Assembly (NCBI GenBank): GCA_013397695.1
Contig: VYZI01000256.1
Location: 779,687 to 843,686, forward strand
Reading direction: 5' to 3'
From: Centropus unirufus
Taxonomy: Eukaryota; Chordata; Aves; Cuculiformes; Centropidae
Length of the DNA: 64,000 bases
Shown: one piece after another, positions 1 through 12,530 of the stretch
Layout of the letters: each line of letters begins with the position of its first letter
Numbering within the stretch: the stretch's first letter is position 1
Notes under the pieces: model-generated
Databases searched by the model: none
Seen by the model: the letters and a program-made list of their open reading frames with translations, nothing else
What the model was told of the DNA's origin: nothing
Translations under genes and position numbers: made by a program

Positions 1-3000
1 ATACACACACATTGAAAAGATCCCCCTGAGCCTTCTTTTGAGGCTGTTTTACCCAGGGCACAGCAGCACAAGCTGTTCACCGTGACACAGCCTGGAACCA
101 GCCCCGTCAGAAGACCACAAACACAGCTTCTGAACACCCTGGCTCAGACAGCACTGTGGCTCTTCCCTCCAAATGGAGCTAATGCCTTTTCTTTATGTTT
201 GGGGTCTTGGACGCTACCTGGCTGCTGGTTAGCAGCTCTGGCTCAAACTGGCAGCTCTGGCCAGACATGCAGGGGTGATTTGTTACCTTTGACATCTATC
301 TATGCCAGAATTCAGCTTGCCCCCCTTTGATAAGGGGCAGAGTGGAAAGCAATAAACACTAACTCCTTAAAATCACCCCAGCAGGAGCTGCCAGAGGTCA
401 GGAACCACAGCCCCACTACTACCAAAGCCCTTCATTAACTGCCCTGTGTTGCAGGTGTGAACTGATTTAGTGGTTGCTCTGTTTTGCCTTTCTATACTTA
501 GCACATTACTGTATAGAACACTTGGGCTGACCTCAAGGGTGGGAGGCTCCACGTAAAATTCAATGCTGCCTTCAATTCCTGGAAAAGCACCCCACTTCTT
601 AAGAGCGCTGACTTCCCTCTTGCCGCTCTGGCCTTCCAGTAGGCAAATATATCTGAATGGTGCTGAAGAAAATGCTGCGGTTCCCTCCACTGTGCCTGTG
701 CTGCTGGCTCTCACGTGCTCAGTCTCCACCTGTGTTTCACACAGTTACACCATTCAGCTGCTACAAATCACTCGGCTGCCAGTCCAGACCCCAAGAACCA
801 AAGGTCTGGTTTGGCATCCTGATACGTGGTGAACACAACTCCCCCATGACAGGGTGCAGAAGTATTCTCCATGCAACCAGCTACGGTAAAGAAAAGAATC
901 CAGCACTGAGGGTATCCTGAAACATTCTGGACTATCACATTTGTCCAATAAAATATTGGTCTTTTTGCTCAAAACAGCCTTTAAAATCGCTGAATGAGCT
1001 GCTGACGCATTCCTGTTCCTTCCAAATGCAAAGCAAATGAAAACAGCCTCTCTTCCTGACTGAAAGGAGCTGAGGAAATTCTTTTAACACTTCCACACAT
1101 TTCAGAGGATGTGGAAAGATATTTTACTCCAGGAAATAGTCCTCAAATGAAACACAGACTGCCAGGGATGGAACTGAGACGCTCCGGCATGTCATGCAGC
1201 ATCCCTGACCAGGCGACTGCACCCGGCCTCCTCAGGATGCTGGTTAGGACACGGAGATCACTGCACTTGCAAAGGTCCCTGTTGATCCCTCCGCAGCTTC
1301 CAGCTCTGTTACCATTCCACCCTGCTTAACCTGGATGTCCCACTACAGTCACAGGGATGAAGCACGTACACAGGATAAAAATGCCAAATACAGAGAAAAT
1401 CCTGCTCCAAAAGCAACATTCGAGCATACTTGGCCTGCTCCCGCTAACAAATCCAGATGTTACTCCCGGATTTGATCCTTGCTGTGTGCACCACCCTTCT
1501 GTTCCTGCTTTATCTGTGGTTTACTGCTTGGAACCGGGAAGTGGTTCACTCCAAAGAATGCAGCCTTAAACGAAGACTGCATTTAAAGTGGATGTTTCTG
1601 TTTGGAAAGCTGAGCTTCAGCAAATAAGGCAAGTCACATAATGGAGAAACGCTTACCGCATGGCTGCATCGATCAGACTGCGGCAGAACGGAGCAGCACA
1701 GCCAAGAACAGCCCACACGGCGTAAACTTGAAACCTCTTTGGGCTGTTGGACATTGTGGTCTGGTCCTGGAGGCAGTTAAAGGACCTGGGAACGCATTAT
1801 CCAAACTCTGACCCTGGCAAAATGCAATTATTGGAACAATACAAATTCGAAAGAGGTTTAATATCAAATAGCTTTGCATGAAACAGATCAGTATTTCATC
1901 AAGTGAATTCCTCTATTTACTCAATAACGAACAGAGTTTTTTCTCAAAGAGAGTGCAATATCAGCTTCGGGCAGGTTTTTCGCTGAAAGCTGATAGTGTT
2001 TAAGTTACTTGGCAGCACCCGCACTGAAACACAGGTGTAAAGGCATTATCACATCTATCTGCATCTCTGTCCCCCCACCTATTCCTGTGCATTGCTTGAT
2101 TCGAAGCATCATTTCTTCAGACAGCATTTCCAGTGTGAAACACAACAGAGGAAATCCTTCCAGTACCTCACTAAGGTTTAACAAATACCCAGGTTCTGTA
2201 TAAAACAGCACTTGCAGACACCACAGCAAATGCTTTTCTAGCCAGCCTTAATGTGTCAAAATTACACCAAGCACTTGCACAGTAAAAAGGTCCTTCCTTA
2301 AACTGTAAGACAGCCACTTAAAACACACTCAACTTGAAATGTTTACAGCTGCATTCTCATCTCCTGAACACAATTCCACAGCACTTTAACCCCATTCAGT
2401 TCAGGGCAATTATTCCACTGGCAAGAAGAGATTGCTCCCACCTATTTATTTAGTTTGAGTCTTCGGTTCCAGGCTCTGACTGGTTCACTCCTTGAACTGA
2501 GTTCATCTTGGAGAGAGGCAGAATCCAGGGTGCACAAAGAGCAATGGAAAAGGTGGGTGTTCCCTGTGCAAAACCACATGTGTAACTGCCTCCACTGCCC
2601 TAGAATGGAGAGAAGGCAGGGTAAAAAGAAGAGACAAAGATCACCTGTAGCTCTATCCCTCTTCCAAAGGTGGCGTCTGCACCACCGACATGATATACAC
2701 TGAAATAATTTCTGACACCTACCTGCAATGGTTCCTTTCTAAGTCTGCCATATCCTGCTTTCCTGTTGGTATCACAGTGTCACAGCGCTGCACTGAAATC
2801 AGGCTGGAATCTGTTCCTGCGGATTTCCCCAGCAGCCATTCTGCACTTCTATGGTTGCTCGTTTGTCCACTACATCTTTTCAAAACCGAACATCCAAGTG
2901 TTGAAACAGTGTCCAACCTGCTTCTGTTATCAAAGACACAGACAAATATATGGGAATGTCAGTCCCAGAGGAAAACAAGTATTTACTGTGTCACAGCTAC

Positions 3001-3336
3001 TGGGCAGAAGTCATATTGGTTATTAGTACAAGTTATAGAACAGAAGAAACAAAACTGAGTGTCCTACAAAAAGGGTCCTCTGCCTGATCCCAGATCCAGA
3101 CGAAATGCCTGGCTGACACACACAAAGCACTTAACGGAGTTGCCATTCTTATGACCATGTCAAGTCCAAGTGAAATCCTAATCAGTAACATTTGCAAGGC
3201 AGAAGAATAAAACATGTAGAATGTCATAAAGAAATAAACCATGGCAGGATGCAGCAATACAGATTCAACCTTCCACAGCAAAAGGAACCCATTAGTCCAG
3301 AACTCTTCCAGTCCCACCAAAACATAGAGACATTCG

Positions 3337-3400
3337 GAACTGGATGATCTTTAAGATCCCTTCCAACCCAAACCATTCTATGGTTCATTTTATGATTCTA
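3337..3400 (+). mobile_element. CR1 LINE, 3' end fragment
   Basis: Short piece of the CR1 3' end: CTTCCAACCCAAACCATTCT followed by TATGATTCT-like terminal motif. Plus-oriented and strongly 5'-truncated. Confidence 0.8.
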
Positions 3401-4873
3401 CCCCAGCTGCATTGACAGGGTGGGTGAGTCCACTTCGCAAAGGATTTAAGCACTTTGTTATCTGATCGTGTGGATACCAATCTATGGATGCTAAATGTAG
3501 ATTGGGTCCAAAGTCAGGAGTCATGCCAACTTCAAGGTAACAAGCAAAACATCTCTTTGAGATCTGTATCCACAGTTTTCCCTTTTGTTTGCCCTCCTGC
3601 CTGCTGCCACCAATGGATCTGAAGAGAGGGGAACAGCTCAGTAGCACTTACTGATCAGCACTCACTGTGCAAATGGCTTTGACACTAGAGCAGTGGCAGA
3701 CAAGGGCATCCAAACTGCCTCAGCTGGCATAAACAGATGTGAATGGATGGAATCCGAGAGGAAATCTGCTTTGACTAATGCCTTATGAACAGTTAGATGT
3801 CTCCTGAAGGATCCAGCTACTCGGCAGTGAAAGCAAGGTGAGCTTTACTCACTTGGATTTGCAGCGGGCACCTCCTTTCAAGAAGCTCTGTTACCTGTCC
3901 AGATTTTGTGTGTAGCTCCTTGCTGGACTCAAAACCACAGTAAATCCACAGATGGACACCATCAGTGCATGCACTGTGTAAAATGTCATAAACCCAGCTC
4001 GTTCTGCAAGGAAGAAGGTGCCAGAAGACTAATATCCATGGTCAGGAACATGGTGCTGGTGCATCAGGAATGGGCTCCAGGCACTGTTCCAGGCCATTCC
4101 CACTCCAGATGAGCACAGGGCAATATCGGCAAACCATCACTGCTTCAAATTGCTTATCAGTGTCTGAAAAACAGAGAAAAACTGCAGATTAATTTACATA
4201 TCATGTCACAACACCTTCTAATTGTGAGGGGGATGCAATAGCAAAGAGCATTTGAGAATCACAGCTTTGAGTGTCATGGATCAAGGGCCTGGTTTGATTT
4301 ACAGCTCATGACTTGCTGTCCATTGGATGCTTTTATAATTGAAGCAGACAACACAGAGGTGGCTTCCACAGAGGGACTATTTGCTTTGGGAACATTCACC
4401 TCTAAGCTTGTGTCAGGAGCAGTGGGGAGACCACATTCCAAATTATGGTACAGATGGCTTTGGACACTCATTGCTGGGCTTTTCATCATCCAGAAAGGTT
4501 CACAGCAAAGACTAAGGTATGTTCCCACTGCTCACCTTGTGGAATTATTACAGGAAGAAAAGTTTCTTTTCAGGAGTAATGACAGCAAAGGTTCCTGAGG
4601 GCATGTGTCTGTGGAGGCTGATTTATTGAAGGAATATTAAACGTTCCACAGATCTGATAACTGCACCTTACAGCTGGAGGAACTTAGGAACTCAGCGAGT
4701 GCCTTTCCTCCAGGGGACATCAGAAAGGCCAAGCGGACCCATCCCCGTGGAAGCTGCTTTGCTCACAGAGCTTTCAAAACTCTGGCACAGCGGTAGCTGC
4801 CAAGTCCTTTGAAATGCAGCAACAAGTTCTTTAGGAAATCTATCTGAACAGGCCAGAAAACCACATTGAACCA

Positions 4874-5102
4874 TGAGATCTTAGGGAGAAATGTTTTCCT
4901 GTGAGGGTGGGGAGGCCCTGTCCCAGGTTACCCACAGCAGCTGCAGCTGTCCCACACCTGGAGGTGTTCAATGCCAGGCTGGATGGGGGTTTGAGCCCCT
5001 TGATCCAATGGGAGGGGTCCCTGCTCATGGTAGGGAATGGAACTGGATGGGCTTTGAGGTCCCATCCACTTGAACCAATCCAGGATTATGAGATTCTCCT
5101 GG
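4874..5102 (+). mobile_element. CR1 LINE, 5'-truncated
   Basis: CR1 3' UTR sequence from GAAATGTTTTCCTGTGAGGG through the GGAGGTGTTCA and GGGCTTTGAGGTCCC motifs. Diverged at its end (GATTATGAGATTCT). Confidence 0.9.
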
Positions 5103-6084
5103 AGAATTCCTCATGAGGGATGTAGAAGCCAGGCTGGGAATTCTTGCCCTGCACACACAGAGGATCATCAGCAGCAGGGTCTTCACACTTCTGTGACAGC
5201 AATTCCAGTAGCGAAACACCTCGGCACGTTGAGAACTGCGAATGATGATCAATGTGTCTGCAGGAGCCTGAGTGGCATTGGACCCCAATTCCGCTGTGGC
5301 TGCTGCTGCCAGAGGAGTGCTGTGCACTCCAAAGAACCTGAACCATGAGTACTCAGCACCAGCATTGTTTGTTGAGCCAAAGCAGCGTGTTTTATCTGGA
5401 CAGACCCTGGTCCTTAAACTGCTGCAGGTTTTGGGAAAAATTCCAGCTCAACTGAGGCAGTCTTAGCTGTCAGACAGAACTCATGCTTCTCATTACCATA
5501 ACTCACTGCAACAGCCTCTGAGGGCTTCCCACTCCTGGCTACATTCTTTTCACGAGGCTCCAGGTGGATCTGTGTCCTACATCTTAAACTATTCGAAATA
5601 AACCCACCACATAAAAATCTTATTAATCTTCAGAAAGAAAATGAGTATTTGCTAAAACAACAAGCTGAAAAACTTGTACTACTACAAGAAGACAGAGAAC
5701 AGCTTCAAATGAAGGATGAGTACTGTCTCAATGAAGATGTCTTTCACCTCTTGTCATCTCCTTGCACTGGATGTTTCCACCAGAACGATGGGAGCTCTGC
5801 TGAAATGAGACAGCTGAGGATTTCACTCTGGACACATTAAGAATGTGTGCTGACCAAAAGCATTCGGGAAGAATTTGACCAAGCGTTTGACTGACAATAA
5901 GCCCTGAAAGGGAGGGATTTGGAAGGAAAAGCTTGTAATGGACACTGAGTTTCATAGCAGAGAAGTCTGAGTTTAGTGCCAGTCTTCAGCAGAGAGAAGT
6001 ATCTCAGTATGTTGAAAAGCGTCACTTATTCCACTTTTTCACTGTCCTCCTGCTGCAAAGAAGATGCCCTGAAACCACAGCATG

Positions 6085-6170
6085 ACTGGGGCTGAAAGGA
6101 ACCCCTGGAGATCTTTAGCCCAACGCAGAGCAGAGTCAGAGGCTCAGGACTTTGTCCAGTTCAGCCATGG
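6085..6170 (-). mobile_element. CR1-like fragment, old
   Basis: The plus strand reads AAAGGAACCCCTGGAGATCT then TTAGCCCAACGCAGAGCAGA, resembling the reverse complement of another CR1 subfamily's 3' end (GGGACCTCTGGAGATCAT type). Diverged; the call rests on this short similarity. Confidence 0.45.
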
Positions 6171-7032
6171 CTCGATTACTGAAAATGTTTAAGACCCAGT
6201 TACACTGTACTTACGTTAAATAATTGCTTCCTTGTGATCAACACAAAAAAATGATGCAACTGCTCTCACACAGATATTTAATCAGCTTGAGGAAAGCGAG
6301 GGAAAGCTTCAGTTCAAGAATTGAAATTACAGCACTAAAAATCATCCCAGTTTCAACCCCTGAATATTCCTGCTTCCCTGGGAAGAGAGCATGAGAGCAG
6401 AGAATAGCAAGGGCAACAGAAATATCAGAGTGAAGTATGAAAAAGGCAGAGATAGTTACTTTGAAGGTAAAAACCTAATGGCAAAGATGAAAAGAGGTCC
6501 ATAAAAAATAAAAATTCAGACCAATACAGCTGGTGTTTTCCAAAGAACTCCTACAGAAAATGTCAAAAGCTAATATCTCCAACTACCTATCCTTCCTGGG
6601 CAGGATTTCCTTAAGCCTTCACCATCTGACTTCATTCCAATCCAACCAGAACACAGGCATGGCGTCAGCAACGCCAGACCAGAAGCAACTGGAGAGGGCA
6701 GACTCAGCTTCAGGGCTCCTGTACTGCACGAGCTGCAGGCTGGAGTATGGGATACTCTCCTCAGAGTCTACTTACGGAAATATCAGACCACTGGAAGACT
6801 GGACTGTAAACAGCAATCATGAACTTTCTTCATTTTCACTGAACCAGGCAAGGCTCACTTTCTCCTAGGGATGTCTTTCATTGTGCTTAGCTGCAACATA
6901 ATCCAGAGGGAACAGAACAGTTAATGAAAAATTCCTGCCACTAAAACGGGACGTCCCACAAAAACACCCACAATGCTGCAACAAATTCCCTAAACTCAGC
7001 AGCTCTGAACTTCAAGGAAGAAAAAGAAAGGC

Positions 7033-7078
7033 TGTAGATGCAAGACTGCATCTACATGCAGTAGATGCAAGACTGCAT
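7033..7078. repeat. Short palindrome with partial tandem copy
   Basis: TGTAGATGCA (7033-7042) and TGCATCTACA (7047-7056) form a perfect 10-bp inverted repeat with a 4-base loop. GTAGATGCAAGACTGCAT then recurs at 7061-7078, 27 bp after the copy at 7034-7051. Confidence 0.85.
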
Positions 7079-10000
7079 GAACACACACGTCAATCTGAGG
7101 CTTTGATGCAGCAGCAGCAAAAGAAGGGTGGCAATGGTGCTGCTGTTTCTGTAAGGAACCTCAGTGTTCACCTTTCTTGAGGATCCCCCTCCTAACTAAT
7201 GGAATTCTACAAATTCACCTGCAACTACACACACACTCTTAGAGTTCCATGTTAATGTTTGTTAACACAAGACAGCCAGTTCTGTCAGTTTTTATTTTCC
7301 ATCAGCCATGGACGGATTCCAGAGTGCTCCCACTGCGCACTGCATTCTGGGTTCCCCTCATCCCCACGGGGATGATTGCAGCAATCCTTGCTCCAGCTCT
7401 GCAATGTTAGATCAGATACTTTGCATAAAAACTCAAGAGAACATGACTTTGAGTAGTTCCCATCCCCGTTTCCCATCTGGGGCACCCCTATTCCCTGGCG
7501 CACACTCATCCTTGAATCTGATGACCTCAAGACAGGAAAATTCATGGAGGTCTGGATTTTTTTCCCATTGACTGACTTCCTCTGCCACAGTGGAGATCAA
7601 CTGAACGAGGTCCATATTGGTAACTTTGTATTCCCGTTACCATAAGCCATGGGCACAGCCATGTACAGGACATGGAGCGCACACTCAGTACTGCACCGCA
7701 CTAACACTGGGAACGGCTGAGGCTGCTCGGCCGCATTGGCCTCTACGGCTTTTACACAAGATGCAGGCGTTGATTTTCTCTCATTTCTGTGGCCAGCAAG
7801 GATTTTGTTTCCTACGTTATTCATTCAAAAGAGAAGTTCCAGCTCCTCCGTCCTGGTAGAACAAAAGGAAACAGTGACAGTCCCACAGAACTTGTGCTTC
7901 CCTCAATAGAGGCCCAAACAAGAGAAGTGACTGGGAAGGACACAGGCAACTCCTCCCACCCAGAGTCCAGCATGATGTCAAGAGCAGCCTCCCTTTGCAA
8001 GAACAGGTAGAAGCCTGAGGATGGAAAAGGGATGAAGATTGACATTTTCTTACTGCCCCACACATGACATGAATAGTGTGTAACGCAACACAAAGGGCTT
8101 TCTCTGCCAAGGTTGTGCATCCCTATGCCTCTCCTGCAGCTGTTAATGTCACATATCTCCCTCCCCCAACTCCCATCCTGCCGATAAATCATCATCACTG
8201 ATACTAAACAAGTTGCACCTTGGACTGACCCAAACTCAGAACTGGCCAATCTGAATCACATAACTTATTCCTCTCATCCTCTGCTAGCACTGGCTGCTGG
8301 GAAGTCACACACACACTACACGGCGGACGGTGAAGGCATCTGCCCTTCACCCACATCCTGCAGAAGGCCCTTAGGCATTCCCTAAAGCTGCAGCTGAACT
8401 GTTCCCCACATCCCAACATTACAGACACGGTTAGCAATCATCAAAATATGCAGCCCATGAGAAAACCCAACCTCAGAGTTTCCTTTGATTCTGTGATGCT
8501 GAAGTCAGCTCCTCTGCATCCCACAGATGTTCAGTCAGCGTCTGCTCAAAGCCTACTGCCCTTTCTCTGTACCAGGTGTGTCTTTGTGCCCAGCACCAAC
8601 AAAACGGGTGAAAGAATGAGAAGGTAAGCATTGATCCCTTTCTATGTAACCGTTTGCATGCCATCTCCATTTCTACCTTGCAGACTAGATAGGTAAACCC
8701 TATGTTTACCCTTTCCTGTGCCCACCTGCCCTCTGTGTTTGAATCCTGACCTCCTGGCTGCATCCCAGGAACCCAAGGCAGTAGCCGTCTCTTTGGGTTT
8801 CATTGGGATTTTGATTTTGTAACTCATTCTGTCACCCTCCCTCCTCTTGGCTCTGAAACCAAACTCAAACTTCAGCTGCAGGAATTGTCTCAGAGCCTGG
8901 GTGGTCCCCGCGTCACTACAGCCAGGACTGAGCCAGACAGGCAGACAGGAAAACTCTATTTCTCTATTAATACATTAATGACTCTGTCCCAGTTGCAATT
9001 AGAACCAAAGAACTTCACTGCCAGTCTGATAGGCATAACAGAACTGAGACCATAACAATACTGTTATTACCAGCCTCAACTCCGGAATGCTCCTGAAATT
9101 AATTACTGCCCTGTAAAAATGAAGTCTGCTCCTGCTATGCACTCATTGTAACCATTCACCTTCCAAAAAAAATACAATGCTATTGATAAATGTATACAAA
9201 AAGGTGTTTTTCTAAGGTTTCCCTCTGGTATCAAACAATGAAGGCACAGGCATGAAGGATAAGAGCGTGCCCTTGGGAGCAGATCAGCTGAGCCAGGACC
9301 AAGATCTTCATTCACTTCGGCAGTGTAAAACTGGAACTAATTAAAAGGAAGGATCCATGATATTCTGAGACTTAGTGCTCCTCACTGGGATGTGTCTTCC
9401 CAAGAGGCTACTGCCTGCCTGTTACTCCCTTTTTATACCACTGCTTGCTTTTAGTAGGTTCAATCCTTCTCATAGGAAATGCCAGGACTATACTCCAAAG
9501 GATTTCTAACACTGAAGACATTCATTCTCCTCTCTCCTCTGCTCCTAACCTCTTATGTCACCTTCTCCCATCGGACTATTCCCTTCCCAACCTCTGTCCC
9601 TCCAGCCAATGAAACACAACAGCCCTGAAGTGGAGACCAACCTTCCAGCTGCAGGGTGTGTGGGTAACTTTGAGGCAGGCAGAAGAAACACTTTCCCGGT
9701 CTGACAGCTCTGAACAGATGGAGCAGCGGTGCCCGCTCGCCTTATCTGCCTTCCCATTACCTAAATGGGAACATGGAGCAGGAAGGTGTCGGCAGATGGG
9801 AATGACGTGCGCTTTGGCAGGCTGCAGAACAGAAAAGAAGGGAACATGGCCTTTTAGATAGGTTGGCCTCTGACTCAAGGGGAACAACAGCTGACATCCT
9901 CACACCATCGCTTCAAGGAGAGAAAGCAGCTCCTGGGGCAACAGGGTAGAAGGGAACATGGGTAAACTGGGAAATCATCCAAGTAAAATGAAAGATTAAT

Positions 10001-11059
10001 TCAGTGCCTGTGCAGATAAAATCATTGTAATGCACGCAAATGCTGTAACAGAGAACATAAGGGAAATTCAAGGCAGGGAATGGAAAAATGCAGAGCTAGA
10101 GCTGACCAAAGCAGCAATTGCCAACTGCAACATCAAACTTGGTCTCAGCATCCAGGCTCCTTGCCTGTCCCTAGGAATCTCTGAAATAAGCTTGGAAGAC
10201 TGCTAGAGGCTCCCACTGCAACAAGTGCACTACAAGACTCGGGGAGTTTTATCTCCTTGTGATTTTATCTCATTGCTACAGCTGCTGTGAAAGCTTGTTT
10301 ATGAGGAATATGAAGCACACGGACGCAACCTCAAACGCAGGGAGCATCCTCCTCTGAAACCGACCGGCAGCATCAGAGGGTTGCTCAGTTGATCCTAGAG
10401 CAGAGGAGTAGGACTCAGAACAAAAACCTCAAACGAAGAGTCCTTGCTGGAAAACCTGATCAGACTGACAACTAAATCTTTGCCAATGTTCCCTCAGGCC
10501 CTCCTGGCTGCTCCCCAGCACCCCACGGGAGCCTGCCCGCTGCAGCGGCCCTCGGGCAGCCTCTGCTCTGCTTGGAATAACAGATGAGGCAAGCAGGAAG
10601 CTGTGTGACCACTGCAAGGAAAAAGGAGCCAGGACTCACCAACTCCTGACAAAATAGGCTTTACCAGAGGAATTATGAAGCCATGAGTAAGTGAGGAGAA
10701 CTTTCCCTGGAGTCTGCACTTCTTCCCATCCAGGCAGACACCAGAGCTAGGACTTTCAGAAGCAGCACAGGAAGGGACCTTCACTACGCAGAGAGAAGAC
10801 ACCAATCTTCTGATCCTCACAGCAGTGCATGCAGCGGTGACTGTCAGAGCTTCTAACTCCAAGCCATTAAACATGTGCCCACTTCAGGTGGGAGCTCTAT
10901 ATTGAGAACTCCAACTGGCCATCTCAAAGGAAACCCTTCAGGATTGGATCTCATCTGATGCAAGGGCTACTGAAGCCCCAACTGTCACAATTCCCCACCA
11001 GCACTTTTACCAGCAGGAGGAGATTTCACATCACTGTTAATAGAGTAATAACTGGAAGG

Positions 11060-11706
11060 TGAGGAGCTCAACCTGAGCCGGCAATGTGCGCTCACAGCCT
11101 TGAAAGCCAACCGTATCCTGGGAAAGCAGAGGGACCAGCAGGGTGAGGAAGAGGAATCTGCCCCTCTGCTCTGCTCTGGTGAGATCTTACCTGGAGCCCT
11201 GAGTTCAGCTCTGGAGTCCTCAGCACAGGAAGGACGTGGAATGGCTGGAGTGACGCCAGAGGAGGTTATGGAGATGACCTGAGAGCTGGAGCACCTCTGC
11301 TAGGAGGACAGGCTGAGAGAGCTGGGGTTGTTCAGCCAGGAGAAGAGAAAGCTCTGAGGAGACCTTTGAGCAGGTCCAGTGCTGAAAGGGGCTCTGGGAA
11401 AGCTGGGAAGGGGCTCTTGATCAGAGAGGGCAGGGATAGGACAAGGGGAATGGTTTGAAGCTGAAAGAGGGGAGATTGAGATGAGATCTCAGGCAGAAAT
11501 GTTTTTCCTGTGAGGGTGGGGAGGCCCTGGCCCAGGTTGCCCAGAGATGCCATGGCTGCCCCATCCCTGGAGGTGTTCAAGACCAGGTTGGATGGGTTTG
11601 GAGACCCCTGATGCAGTGGGAGGTGTCCCTGCCCATGGCAGGGGGTGGAACTGGATGGGCTCCGAGGTCCCTTCCAACCCAAACCATTCCGTGTTTCTAT
11701 GATCCA
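11060..11706 (+). mobile_element. CR1 LINE (copy A of a duplicated CR1 plus flank)
   Basis: Long CR1 3' portion. It begins with the GAGCCGGCAATGTGCGCTCA and GAAAGCCAACCGTATCCTGG motifs of the ORF2 end, runs through CCCCTCTGCTCTGCTCTGGT and GAGCTGGGGTTGTTCAGCC, then the 3' UTR, and ends near TTTCTATGATCC. Frame is broken; it is not an active element. Its distal half is nearly identical to the copy ending at 16351. Confidence 0.92.
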
Positions 11707-11998
11707 GCTCAGAATCGGACCTACCACACCCAAGCCTGCCTACATTCAGACCTCAACAGAAACAACTCCCTGTCACATCCCAATAACACTTCCGACCACC
11801 CAAAGGAGCAGCCCATCACCACGCATCTTGCTCAAGGTACCGACACACACGGCTCCCTCCTGCCCACGAGCCATTTGCTGCACACATGGCAAGTGGACAC
11901 ACAGCGCCTCAAAGGAGGAGCCCTGCTCGCTGGAGCCCATGGAATAAACATTCCTGGGGGTAGAACCCTCAGGCCATGTCATGGGAAATATGAAGATG
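11704..11998 (+). repeat. 295-bp non-CR1 flank shared with 16349-16643 (copy A)
   Basis: Sequence immediately after the CR1 3' terminus, from CCAGCTCAGAATCGG to GGAAATATGAAGATG. It matches 16349-16643 at constant offset 4,645 with only a few substitutions (for example at 11720 and 11929 by eye). It is not part of the ordinary CR1 3' end. Confidence 0.9.
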
Positions 11999-12045
11999 GG
12001 ATGAGATGAGTGGAACGGTTTGAAGCTGAGAGAGGGGTGATATAG
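11996..12045 (+). mobile_element. Small CR1-like internal fragment
   Basis: GGGATGAGATGAGTGGAACG and GTTTGAAGCTGAGAGAGGGG resemble the CR1 segment that normally lies before the AAATGTTTTCCTGTGAGGG motif. It abuts the 295-bp flank directly. The fragment is short, so the call is tentative. Confidence 0.5.
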
Positions 12046-12424
12046 CAAAACCCCTTCAATTTTCATAATAATCACCTTTTGATATCTCCTCTCTCTCAAA
12101 AAAAAAAAACAGCTCTTTTGGCTTGGCAATCATTACAATATCAGCCCATACAGTTTCTTCCCTTCCTGGAGGCTGGAGACGGCATGAGAAGATCAAAACA
12201 AGAATTGAAGTGTGCATTCCTCTTTACAGGGCCTGAAGGAAAGAGCCTGCTAAGTGTGAAAAGAAATTAATAGAGAGAAAATTCGGTGAACCAAATTGCA
12301 AAGGGGTTTTTCTTTGGTTTGTTTGTAATTGGCATCATTTTTGAAAGAAGGAATCTGAAGAGTATTAAGTAATACCTGAATCCATGCTGCAAGGATTCTT
12401 ACAACTTTAAAGCCAAAAATATCC

Positions 12425-12530
12425 GCCTGCCAAAACCTGTAAAATGCTTTAAAAAAAGGGAAAATAAAATAAAGGAAAAGGAAAAAAAAGGGGCGGGGGG
12501 AGAAAAAAGGAAAAGGGAAAAAAAAGCTGC
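12425..12530 (+). repeat. Polypurine tract
   Basis: About 100 bases made almost only of A and G, with runs such as GGAAAAAAAAGGGGCGGGGG. Simple-sequence, purine on the plus strand. It could form unusual DNA structure; no coding role. Confidence 0.8.

Larger units (their letters stand above)
1..11059. other. Intergenic sequence, no gene recognised
   Basis: Apart from three CR1 fragments and the 7033-7078 palindrome I see no gene. Open frames are short (at most about 140 codons), overlap on both strands, and show no known domain. No tRNA, rRNA or splice-supported exon set was found. Unannotated non-coding RNAs or conserved enhancers cannot be excluded from sequence alone. Confidence 0.6.

Noticed and set aside
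5089..5110. Shared GATTCTCCTGGAG after the CR1 ends at 5093 and 18034 as another transduced flank
   Set aside because: Similarity lasts only about 20 bp and may be variation in the CR1 terminus or chance.
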